From: an uncultured bacterium
Lineage (GTDB): Bacteria; Bacillota_I; Bacilli_A; RF39; UBA660
Length of the DNA: 5,515 nt
Reading direction: 5' to 3'
Assembly (NCBI GenBank): GCA_900314225.1
Contig: OMUM01000188.1
Coordinates: forward strand, 1-5,515
Position 1 is the first letter of the stretch. Every line of letters starts with the position of its first letter. The notes below the pieces were generated by a model. That model was given only the letters and a program-made list of their open reading frames with translations, did no database searches and was not told where the DNA came from. Positions 1 to 5,128 of the stretch are shown here, piece by piece. A program made the translations under genes and the position numbers.

Positions 1-45
1 TTTATATGTTGTTTTATTATTTAAATTAAAGATTGTAACACGCAT
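1..45 (-). CDS. Start of an unidentified gene, cut off by the left edge
   Basis: An ATG at 45-43 opens a frame of 15 codons with no stop before the window ends; it reads MRVTIFNLNNKTTYK. A GGTGAT Shine-Dalgarno sequence lies 4 nt before the ATG, the same distance as in the DUF192-like gene at 2802. A TTGACA promoter element and the terminator of the acyl-CoA ligase gene lie just upstream, so this is probably the first gene of a new transcription unit in the same direction as the ligase. The fragment is too short to name a family. It could be a chance open frame, but promoter, ribosome site and start codon line up. Confidence 0.6.
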   Translation of the reverse strand, partial: MRVTIFNLNNKTTYK

Positions 46-49
46 AAAT

Positions 50-55
50 ATCACC
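50..55 (-). promoter_or_regulatory. Shine-Dalgarno site GGTGAT of the left-edge gene
   Basis: Read on the minus strand, GGTGAT is followed by ATTT and then ATG. It would pair with the AUCACC part of the anti-Shine-Dalgarno at the 3' end of 16S rRNA. It decides the start of the partial gene at 45. Confidence 0.6.
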
Positions 56-61
56 ATAAAT

Positions 62-90
62 AACTTAATAGAAAGATAAATTTTTGTCAA
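62..90 (-). promoter_or_regulatory. Probable promoter of the left-edge gene
   Basis: A perfect -35 TTGACA (90-85) is followed after 17 bp by TAAGTT (67-62). The -10 is poor, but it keeps the three most important bases, T1, A2 and T6. Transcription would start near 55, leaving a leader of about 10 nt that begins at the ribosome site. The -35 starts only 3 bp beyond the last T of the ligase terminator. Confidence 0.5.
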
Positions 91-92
91 TC

Positions 93-125
93 AAAAAATA
101 AGTAATTAGTTAACTACTTATTTTT
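93..125 (-). terminator. Intrinsic terminator of the acyl-CoA ligase gene, overlapping its stop codon
   Basis: Positions 94-104 and 115-125 are a perfect 11-bp inverted repeat with a 10-nt loop. On the minus strand the distal arm ends in a run of T (98-93). The proximal arm is made of the last three sense codons (Lys-Asn-Lys) plus the first two bases of the TAG stop. The stem has only two G:C pairs, so its strength is uncertain. An A-rich run on the other side would allow some bidirectional function. Confidence 0.65.
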
Positions 126-1922
126 ATCTTCTCCTTTTATCTCATCAATTAATTCTTCAGATGTAGATTCATCATCTACTTGTTCTAATAGTTCATCAGT
201 TGGTTCATATTTTTTATTTTTACTTTTCATTTCTTCTTCATGAACAAGTACATTATAAGCTACTTTTCCAACTAAAGTTTTTGGTAATTCGTCTCTTATT
301 TCGTACTCGTATGGCCATGAATAACGAGATAAGTTTTTCTCACAATGTTCTCTAATCGATTTTATTACTTCTTCATGATCAACATTTTTATCTTTTAAAA
401 CAATGAATGCTTTAGCAACATGAACTTTATATGGATGAGGTATTCCAATAACACAACTCATAAGTACTGCTGGATGAGAATCTATTACATTCTCAATATA
501 TTGTGGATATAGACAATAACCACTACTAACAATAAGTCTTTTAATTCTATTTTTGAAATAAACAAATCCATCTTTATCCATCATACCTAAGTCACCTGTA
601 TGTAACCAAATACGACCATCTTTATGTTTACGAAGAGTTTGTTTAGTTTCTTTTCTGTCTCTTAAATAACCTTTCATGACAGTTGGTCCACTAATAACAA
701 TTTCTCCCTCTTCACCATATGGAACTTCTTTGTCAGTTCCATCTTGGACAATCTTAAAGTACATATCAGGATAAGGTATACCAATACTTCCCTCACGATA
801 ATAATTTAGTGGAGTAAAACAGCTAGCACTACCACACTCTGTTAAACCATACCCTTCACGAACTTTAGCAGGAGAACCATGCTCTTTTAAGAAAGCATCA
901 ACCTTTCTTTTTAATTCAACAGATAATGAATCTCCTCCAGAGATTACACATGTTAAGCATGAAAGATCATAACCACGTAAATTCTTATTTTTTAGAAGTG
1001 CTTCAAATAGTGTTGGAACGCCTACCATAACATTAGGACGATACTTCTTCAATAATTTATCAAATGTTTTAGCACTAAACTGAGGAAGTAAAATACTTGT
1101 ACCTCCAAAATACTGAACAGTATGAATACATACACCTAAGCCAAAGCCATGGAATATTGGCATAATAGCAAGTACTTTATCTTTTTCACGAAGACAGGAA
1201 ACATGTTCAAAAGATTGCATAGCAAGGGCATTCAAGTTCATATTAGTAAGCATTACCCCTTTTGGTGTACCAGTAGTTCCACCACTATAAAGGATTGCAG
1301 CTACTTCTTTACTCTTGAAATCATCATCAATTTCTTTAGTATAAGCGTGTCCTTGTTTAATAAATTCTTTCCAAGTTATTCTAATATCAGTTTTTGCCAT
1401 TCTAATTTTAAAACCTTTAGTTGCTTGATAAATTGCTTGCATATACATTGGCATAGAGTCAGCAACTGAAACTGTTACTACTTTTTTTACTTTGGTTTCT
1501 GGTAAAACTGAATTAATCTTATTAAATGCAAAATCTATAGTTACTACATAATTACTCTTTGATACATTTAAGAAATGTTTTATTTCATTTTCACCAGATA
1601 ATGGATGAATCATATTAGAAATAGCACCAATTTTATTAATAGCATAAAAGGCTATGATTGCCTCAGGTACATTTGGCATACAAATTGCTACTATGTCTTT
1701 ATGTTTTACTCCTAATTGCTTAAAAGCACGTGCTGCTTCATCAATTTGCTTTAGAAATTCATAATATGTTTTCTTTGTACCATAATAGTTATAACTTATG
1801 TTATTCAAATGTTTTGATGAAGTATATTCGATTAGCTTATATACTGAAAAATCTGGATAACTTAAATGTTCATTTTCTCCATCATAGAACTTATACCATG
1901 GAGTTTTTATTTTATTTCCCAC
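114..1922 (-). CDS. AMP-forming acyl-CoA ligase, long-chain fatty acid type
   Basis: This is a 602-residue member of the ANL adenylating superfamily. Such enzymes activate a carboxylic acid with ATP to an acyl-AMP and transfer it to CoA. Visible motifs are the phosphate loop YSGGTTGTPKG (212-222), YGLTE (358-362), TGD (442-444, ribose-binding Asp444), the hinge region with Arg459, a SSGYCLYP segment (466-473), and PKTLVGK with the expected catalytic Lys553. The order and spacing fit fatty acyl-CoA synthetases, but the acyl substrate cannot be read from sequence. The GTG start is fixed by an in-frame TGA 9 nt upstream, and the next in-frame Met is residue 82, inside the conserved domain. The protein appears cytoplasmic, with no signal or membrane segment. 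A Lys/Glu/Asp-rich tail (about 562-602) extends past the usual end. It has its own promoter and terminator, so it is probably monocistronic. Confidence 0.9.
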   Translation of the reverse strand: MGNKIKTPWYKFYDGENEHLSYPDFSVYKLIEYTSSKHLNNISYNYYGTKKTYYEFLKQIDEAARAFKQLGVKHKDIVAICMPNVPEAIIAFYAINKIGAISNMIHPLSGENEIKHFLNVSKSNYVVTIDFAFNKINSVLPETKVKKVVTVSVADSMPMYMQAIYQATKGFKIRMAKTDIRITWKEFIKQGHAYTKEIDDDFKSKEVAAILYSGGTTGTPKGVMLTNMNLNALAMQSFEHVSCLREKDKVLAIMPIFHGFGLGVCIHTVQYFGGTSILLPQFSAKTFDKLLKKYRPNVMVGVPTLFEALLKNKNLRGYDLSCLTCVISGGDSLSVELKRKVDAFLKEHGSPAKVREGYGLTECGSASCFTPLNYYREGSIGIPYPDMYFKIVQDGTDKEVPYGEEGEIVISGPTVMKGYLRDRKETKQTLRKHKDGRIWLHTGDLGMMDKDGFVYFKNRIKRLIVSSGYCLYPQYIENVIDSHPAVLMSCVIGIPHPYKVHVAKAFIVLKDKNVDHEEVIKSIREHCEKNLSRYSWPYEYEIRDELPKTLVGKVAYNVLVHEEEMKSKNKKYEPTDELLEQVDDESTSEELIDEIKGEDKNK

Positions 1923-1927
1923 TTCTA

Positions 1928-1933
1928 ATCACC
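1928..1933 (-). promoter_or_regulatory. Shine-Dalgarno site GGTGAT for the GTG start of the ligase
   Basis: On the minus strand GGTGAT is followed by 5 nt and then GTG at 1922-1920. It overlaps an in-frame TGA (1931-1929), so translation cannot begin farther upstream in this frame. Together they support the GTG start. Confidence 0.65.
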
Positions 1934-1942
1934 ACATGTTTA

Positions 1943-1971
1943 ATTATAAAAAAAATAAAGAATTAAGTCAA
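1943..1971 (-). promoter_or_regulatory. Promoter of the acyl-CoA ligase, embedded in the yebC terminator
   Basis: On the minus strand TTGACT (1971-1966) is followed by exactly 17 bp and TATAAT (1948-1943), a near-consensus sigma-A promoter. The -35 occupies the loop of the yebC terminator hairpin, and the spacer is the distal arm plus the T tail. Predicted start of transcription is near 1936, giving a leader of about 14 nt before the GTG. Confidence 0.8.
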
Positions 1972-1987
1972 ATTAATTCTTTATTTT
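1948..1987 (-). terminator. Intrinsic terminator of yebC
   Basis: A perfect 15-bp inverted repeat (1952-1966 and 1973-1987) has a 6-nt loop. On the minus strand it is followed by T residues, giving eight Ts in a row at 1955-1948. It lies 8 bp beyond the yebC stop codon. The stem contains only one G:C pair, so it depends on length and the T tail. The opposite strand also carries a T run at 1984-1987, but there is no gene on that side to terminate. Confidence 0.75.
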
Positions 1988-1995
1988 CTGGTTAT

Positions 1996-2715
1996 TTAGC
2001 CCTTTAAATTATAATAAACATCTTGTACATCATCTAAATCTTCTAAATTATCAACTAAATTCATAACTTTTTCAGTTCCCTCTTCATCAAGCTCTACTTC
2101 AATTGTAGGAACATATGTCAATTCACATTGTAAAAATTCTTTTACTCCTGCTGCTTCTAGAGCATCTCGAACTTTAATAAAATTATCTTGATCTGTTGTA
2201 ATAACATAAGTATCATCATCACGTTCGAAATCATCTGCTCCGGCGTCAAGTGCAGTCATCATCATAGTGTCTTCATCATATTCTCCAGGAATTACAATAG
2301 TTCCACGACGCTCGAACATATAACTAACTGATCCATCTGTTCCCAAATTACCTCCTGCTTTAGTAAAAGTACTTCTTACTTGAGATGCTGTCCTATTTCG
2401 ATTATCTGTTAAGCAATCAACCATGAAAGCAACTCCACCATGACCATAACCTTCATAACGAATGCTTTCATAGTTAGCATTATCACCCATTCCAGCAGCT
2501 TTTTCAATTGCTTTTTGAATATTATCTTTAGGCATATTTTGAGATTTAGCCTTATCAACTGCTAGACGTAATGCCGCATTTTGATTCGGGTCAGGACTTC
2601 CTCCTTTAGCAGCAACCATAATTTCCTTAGTTAATTTTTGAAAAACTTTACCACGTTGTGCATCGATTAAGCCTTTTTTTCTATGAATTGTAGCCCATTT
2701 AGAATGTCCACTCAT
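1996..2715 (-). CDS. yebC: YebC/PmpR/TACO1 family protein
   Basis: The 239-residue protein is full length for the family. It starts with the hallmark MSGHSKWATI, then a conserved basic helical region (HRKKGLIDAQRGKVF) and the MPKDNIQKAI segment (61-70), the GYGHGGVAFMVD strand (89-100), the DNRNRTASQVR loop (104-114), and GGNLG (121-125) before domains 2 and 3. The start resembles Bacillus YrbC rather than the shorter-headed YeeI branch. Family members were long annotated as transcriptional regulators; recent work places YebC/TACO1 proteins on the ribosome, where they relieve stalling at proline-rich stretches. Which role applies here is inference. Start: ATG at 2715 with an excellent AAGGAGGT site 6-7 nt upstream. 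It has its own promoter, divergent from the DUF192-like gene, and its own terminator before the ligase gene. It is not next to ruvC or ruvAB, which accompany it in some bacteria. Confidence 0.96.
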   Translation of the reverse strand: MSGHSKWATIHRKKGLIDAQRGKVFQKLTKEIMVAAKGGSPDPNQNAALRLAVDKAKSQNMPKDNIQKAIEKAAGMGDNANYESIRYEGYGHGGVAFMVDCLTDNRNRTASQVRSTFTKAGGNLGTDGSVSYMFERRGTIVIPGEYDEDTMMMTALDAGADDFERDDDTYVITTDQDNFIKVRDALEAAGVKEFLQCELTYVPTIEVELDEEGTEKVMNLVDNLEDLDDVQDVYYNLKG

Positions 2716-2740
2716 AATTATACCTCCTTGTTTCTTATAT

Positions 2741-2769
2741 ATAATATCATATTTTTTTTTACTTTTAAA
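2741..2769 (-). promoter_or_regulatory. Promoter of yebC
   Basis: On the minus strand TTTAAA (2769-2764), 17 bp, then TATTAT (2746-2741), preceded by TG at the extended -10 position (TGATATTAT). Predicted start is near 2734, leaving a leader of about 19 nt that holds the AAGGAGGT site. The upstream half overlaps the divergent promoter of the DUF192-like gene. Confidence 0.6.
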
Positions 2770-2784
2770 GAGTTATGCTATAAT
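2756..2784 (+). promoter_or_regulatory. Extended -10 promoter of the DUF192-like gene
   Basis: TGCTATAAT (2776-2784) is a perfect extended -10. No good -35 exists; the best at 17 bp spacing is TTTTTA (2756-2761), which fits an extended -10 promoter. Predicted start is near 2791, so the leader would be only about 11 nt and begin with the ribosome site. Confidence 0.7.
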
Positions 2785-2790
2785 ATTTTT

Positions 2791-2797
2791 AGGTGAT
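2791..2797 (+). promoter_or_regulatory. Shine-Dalgarno site AGGTGAT that sets the start at 2802
   Basis: AGGTGAT lies 4 nt before ATG 2802 and matches the 3' end of 16S rRNA over seven bases. It overlaps a GTG at 2793 in the same frame; that GTG has no ribosome site of its own and lies at the expected 5' end of the mRNA, so ATG 2802 is the better start. Confidence 0.75.
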
Positions 2798-2801
2798 TAT
2801 T

Positions 2802-3125
2802 ATGTATTTAAAAGTTAGATATAAAAAAATTGAAGTAAAAGAGTGTAAATCTTTTATTGATAGATTTAAATCATTTAAATTTTATTTAGAAAAAATAGAT
2901 TATGGTTTAAAGATACCAAAAAAGAAATTAGCTAATACTAATTTTTTTTGTCAAAGAGTAGATATTTGTTTTACTGATGAAAATGATAAAATTCTGTACT
3001 TATATGAAAATGTTAAATCAGAGAAAAGAATTTTAAAATTAAAAGCAAATAATATTTATTATTTGCCTCTTAATACATGTAAACATTTAAAAGTTGGTGA
3101 TAAATTAAATATCATAAATAGATGA
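2802..3125 (+). CDS. Small DUF192-like protein
   Basis: The 107-residue protein has no signal peptide and no membrane segment. Its second half resembles the DUF192 fold: NTNFF (45-49), then a hydrophobic strand with Asp (RVDICFTDENDKILYLYEN, 52-70), and an end of the type LPLNTCKHLKVGDKLNI (88-104). In that family the pattern is an Asn/Thr-containing start, a V/I-D-V/I-x-F-L-D strand, a tyrosine-rich strand, and a Leu-Pro-x-Gly-x...VGD ending. Here Asn-Thr-Cys replaces the usual Gly-containing turn. The biochemical function of the family is not established. This is the only plus-strand gene in the window. It diverges from yebC and converges on the HPt-receiver gene with 2 bp between stop codons. 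It ends in TGA. Family assignment is from pattern memory; a simple hypothetical protein is the alternative. Confidence 0.8.
   Translation: MYLKVRYKKIEVKECKSFIDRFKSFKFYLEKIDYGLKIPKKKLANTNFFCQRVDICFTDENDKILYLYENVKSEKRILKLKANNIYYLPLNTCKHLKVGDKLNIINR
3041..3070 (-). terminator. Minus-strand terminator inside the DUF192-like gene, probably for the HPt-receiver gene
   Basis: Positions 3045-3054 and 3057-3066 are a perfect 10-bp inverted repeat (GCAAATAATA and its complement). In RNA the stem extends to 3041-3070 with two G:U pairs. On the minus strand the hairpin is followed by TTTTAATTTT. It lies about 60 nt past the stop codon of the HPt-receiver gene, which has no terminator in the 2-bp gap to its neighbour. 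The repeat encodes Asn-Asn-Ile-Tyr-Tyr-Leu on the plus strand, so chance from AT-rich coding sequence is possible. Confidence 0.5.
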
Positions 3126-3127
3126 AA

Positions 3128-3928
3128 TTATATTAAATCTTTATAAGCAAGTGTTTTATCAATAACTGATTTAACACTTCTTTCATTGAATGGTTTACTT
3201 AGCATATCTATTATTCTGTAAGTAAAAGCTTTATCTATTGTTTCTTTAGAAGAATCACCTGAAATAATAGAAACTGGCATTTTTTCAAACAAATTATTTT
3301 CTTGCATAAAATCAAGTACAGCAAAGCCATCAACTTTTGGCATATTTAAATCAAGCAAGACTGTCATTATATAGTCATTATTCATATTGGCTTTAATTAT
3401 ATTAATAGCTTCTTCACCATTTGATGCAGTACCAACATTATACTCTTCACTAAATATTCTTTTAACGAAATTTCTAACAATATTAGAATCATCTACTACT
3501 AATATTGTTTTTTTATTATAAACATTTTCTTGATTATTCTGTTCTTGACTCAAACTAGTTGGAGTATCTTCTCCATGCATATATTCTTGAATCAATGTAA
3601 TAGCATTATTTGTTTCTTTTATTAAATCATTTATGTGATTAGAGACATAATAAACATCACCAATTTTACTATGCTCTTCGTGTTCTTTAGCAATGTTTGC
3701 TAATTTTGTAAAGCCAAAATTTTGAGCGTCACTTTTCATCGAATGAGCATATATAGAATAATTATGCATGTCTTGGTTTTGCATAAAAGTAATTAACTTA
3801 TTTATTTTATTATGTATTCCTACTAAAAATTCTCCTATTGTTTCATTATAAGTATTAATATCGCCAAATAGCTCTAAACTTTTATCTACATCAACACCAT
3901 TATTTTTTAAAAAATTAATACTCTTCAT
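3128..3928 (-). CDS. Two-domain phosphorelay protein: HPt domain plus receiver domain
   Basis: The 266-residue protein has an N-terminal histidine phosphotransfer domain (about 1-115) with the phosphorylatable His62 in the motif AHSMKSDAQNFG. A polar linker follows (118-138, rich in Gln, Asn and Ser). The C-terminal receiver domain (140-266) has the acidic pair Asp146/Asp147, phosphoacceptor Asp193 in LLDLNMP, the switch Ser223 in IISGD, and Lys245 in LSKPF. All residues for phosphate transfer are present. There is no kinase, DNA-binding or cyclase domain, so it probably relays phosphate or acts through protein contacts in the cytoplasm. No histidine kinase lies in the window, so its partners are unknown. 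Start ATG 3928 has a GAGGTG site 4 nt upstream and an extended -10 promoter. The stop codon is 2 bp from that of the convergent DUF192-like gene. Confidence 0.9.
   Translation of the reverse strand: MKSINFLKNNGVDVDKSLELFGDINTYNETIGEFLVGIHNKINKLITFMQNQDMHNYSIYAHSMKSDAQNFGFTKLANIAKEHEEHSKIGDVYYVSNHINDLIKETNNAITLIQEYMHGEDTPTSLSQEQNNQENVYNKKTILVVDDSNIVRNFVKRIFSEEYNVGTASNGEEAINIIKANMNNDYIMTVLLDLNMPKVDGFAVLDFMQENNLFEKMPVSIISGDSSKETIDKAFTYRIIDMLSKPFNERSVKSVIDKTLAYKDLI
3149..3183 (+). terminator. Weak candidate terminator of the DUF192-like gene, inside the HPt-receiver gene
   Basis: AAGTGTT (3149-3155) pairs with AACACTT (3173-3179), and ATCA (3158-3161) pairs with TGAT (3167-3170), separated by a two-by-two T/T internal loop. 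The tail is only CTTTC, so the T run is poor. It lies 24 nt past the DUF192-like stop. No better plus-strand terminator was seen nearby, but chance is quite possible. Confidence 0.25.
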
Positions 3929-3950
3929 ATTGCACCTCTATTCTATAAAA

Positions 3951-3979
3951 ATTATATCAAAATAATTTATAAAATAAAA
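3951..3979 (-). promoter_or_regulatory. Extended -10 promoter of the HPt-receiver gene
   Basis: On the minus strand TGATATAAT (3959-3951) is a perfect extended -10. The -35 at 17 bp, TTTTAT (3979-3974), is poor. Predicted start is near 3944, giving a leader of about 16 nt with the GAGGTG ribosome site. The segment from about 3980 to 4043 upstream is almost pure A and T; I see no further element in it, though such DNA can act as an UP element. Confidence 0.6.
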
Positions 3980-4043
3980 TATTAATTTTAGAAAATAATA
4001 GTTAAAATATTTATAAACATAATTTTTATTTATTAACATATAT

Positions 4044-4067
4044 AAAAAAATTCGTTAAAACGAATTT
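4044..4067 (-). terminator. Intrinsic terminator of the membrane-anchored protein gene
   Basis: AAATTCG (4048-4054) and CGAATTT (4061-4067) form a 7-bp stem with a TTTTAA loop on the minus strand; two more pairs can form inside the loop. The distal arm runs into seven Ts (4050-4044). It lies 15 bp beyond the stop codon of the 327-residue gene and is a textbook intrinsic terminator. Confidence 0.85.
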
Positions 4068-4082
4068 AATTTATAATCTATT

Positions 4083-5066
4083 CTATTGATTTTGATTTAT
4101 ATTTGTTTCTTGATTAACTGTGTTTTCTTGATTAGTTGCTTGTTCTTTAGCTTTATCTATTTTTTTAAATTTCAAACCTTTTTTCTCTAATTCATCTATA
4201 GTTAATAAGTTGCTTGCAAGTACTTGTCTAAGTGGAATTGATGTTTCAGCTTTACCTCTAACTGCCGGAGTGGTAATTGTTATTCTATCCAGTGTTGGTT
4301 TATCAAATTCATAGCGATATTGTTCATCTTCATAAAAAACTTCTTTCTGAGTGTTAGAATTATCTGTATTAGAATCAGGATCTTCATGAATTTCAAATAT
4401 AAATTTAAAATCATCATCTTTATAAGTACAAAAATCTGGTTGCATGGCAGTATCTTTTGGAGCAAAGTATATGTCATTGATATTTTCCTTATTACAACGA
4501 TACATGGTAAGTCCATGATTAGATAAATTATATAAATCACTATACATTAATGTTGAATTATCATTATACATTCCAGTATAAGCAAGTTTATAATCTATAT
4601 CTTTTAATATTTTATTATCTTTTTCCAAATAACTTAGAAGAGCTTTTGTCTTATTATTTTCTTTTATATTTATTTTGTCTAAGCAATAAGTGTATACTTT
4701 AATTTCACTATCAGCATAATATAAAATGGATGGTGACGTACAATTTTCTGTTTCACTTGTTTCAATAGTAATATCTCGTTCTTGATCTTTATATTGCTTT
4801 GGGATACTTATTTTTCTATTTAAAACTGTATATTCTATTTCACTAGAATCTACTAATGATTCATCAGTTGATACTTTTACTTTTCTAGATGCTTGATAAA
4901 ATAATCCTCTATATGATTGAATTTTAGTATTTTCATTGTAATTTGAGATATTAAAAATAGGAGTTAGTCCACTTTTCATTCTAGAATAATCTAAGGTTGC
5001 TGTTAAAGCACCAAATATTACAATCATAATTAGTAAATCTCTAATTTTTTTTAATAAATTTATCAT
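4083..5066 (-). CDS. Membrane-anchored extracytoplasmic protein of unknown function
   Basis: This 327-residue protein has one N-terminal hydrophobic segment (about 11-25) preceded by Lys6, Lys7 and Arg9. That predicts a signal anchor with the rest outside the cell. There is no Cys near it, so it is not a lipoprotein. The outer part carries four cysteines (109, 128, 191, 213) that could form two disulfides. The region TPIFNISNYNENTKIQSYRGLFY (35-57) resembles a segment that I recall following the membrane anchor in many uncharacterised Firmicutes proteins. Two stretches (about 114-160 and 243-296) look alike: Tyr-rich start, L-D-K/R-I-x-I, then a Leu-rich helix ending in a Leu-Leu/Ile-x-x-I-D type segment. 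The tail (307-327) is low-complexity Asn/Gln/Glu/Thr. I do not recognise a catalytic site. Start ATG 5066 has AGAGGG 6 nt upstream. It has its own promoter and terminator. Confidence 0.85.
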   Translation of the reverse strand: MINLLKKIRDLLIMIVIFGALTATLDYSRMKSGLTPIFNISNYNENTKIQSYRGLFYQASRKVKVSTDESLVDSSEIEYTVLNRKISIPKQYKDQERDITIETSETENCTSPSILYYADSEIKVYTYCLDKINIKENNKTKALLSYLEKDNKILKDIDYKLAYTGMYNDNSTLMYSDLYNLSNHGLTMYRCNKENINDIYFAPKDTAMQPDFCTYKDDDFKFIFEIHEDPDSNTDNSNTQKEVFYEDEQYRYEFDKPTLDRITITTPAVRGKAETSIPLRQVLASNLLTIDELEKKGLKFKKIDKAKEQATNQENTVNQETNINQNQ

Positions 5067-5091
5067 ACAAATCCCTCTTTATTATATTTTT

Positions 5092-5121
5092 ATTATAACA
5101 TTTATAAAAGTTTTTTGTCTA
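5092..5121 (-). promoter_or_regulatory. Promoter of the membrane-anchored protein gene
   Basis: On the minus strand TAGACA (5121-5116, one mismatch to TTGACA), 18 bp, then TATAAT (5097-5092) with TG at the extended position (TGTTATAAT). Predicted start is near 5085 and the leader about 19 nt. The -35 begins 8 bp after the T tail of the upstream gene's terminator. Confidence 0.75.
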
Positions 5122-5128
5122 TAATAAG

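Noticed and set aside
1149..1469. Open frame of 106 codons on the plus strand
   Set aside because: It lies wholly opposite the acyl-CoA ligase, its product is rich in Phe, Ser, Ile and His as expected for an antisense shadow, and it has no ribosome site.
1929..1937. Two-codon upstream frame (ATG TGG TGA) before the ligase
   Set aside because: The predicted transcript starts near 1936, so the ATG is probably not in the mRNA, and there is no ribosome site for it.
1730..1966. Open frame of 78 codons on the plus strand
   Set aside because: It lies opposite the start of the ligase and its promoter, with no ribosome site or family resemblance.
2793..2801. Upstream GTG start for the DUF192-like gene (three extra residues)
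   Set aside because: The GTG lies within the AGGTGAT ribosome site of ATG 2802 and at the predicted 5' end of the mRNA, so it has no ribosome site of its own.
3194..3226. Perfect 8-bp inverted repeat (TTTACTTA and its complement) as a terminator of the DUF192-like gene
   Set aside because: The loop is 17 nt, the stem has one G:C pair, and no T run follows it. It is inside receiver-domain coding sequence and likely chance.
3525..4140. Repeated TTTCTTGATTA strings in the HPt-receiver linker and near the end of the membrane-anchored gene
   Set aside because: They encode Asn-Gln-Glu in low-complexity linkers; the similarity is explained by composition and not by a mobile or regulatory repeat.
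4280..4540. Overlapping open frames on both strands inside the membrane-anchored gene
   Set aside because: Both are Ile/Phe/Met/Lys-rich shadows of AT-rich coding sequence. The 327-residue frame has the ribosome site, promoter, anchor segment and terminator.
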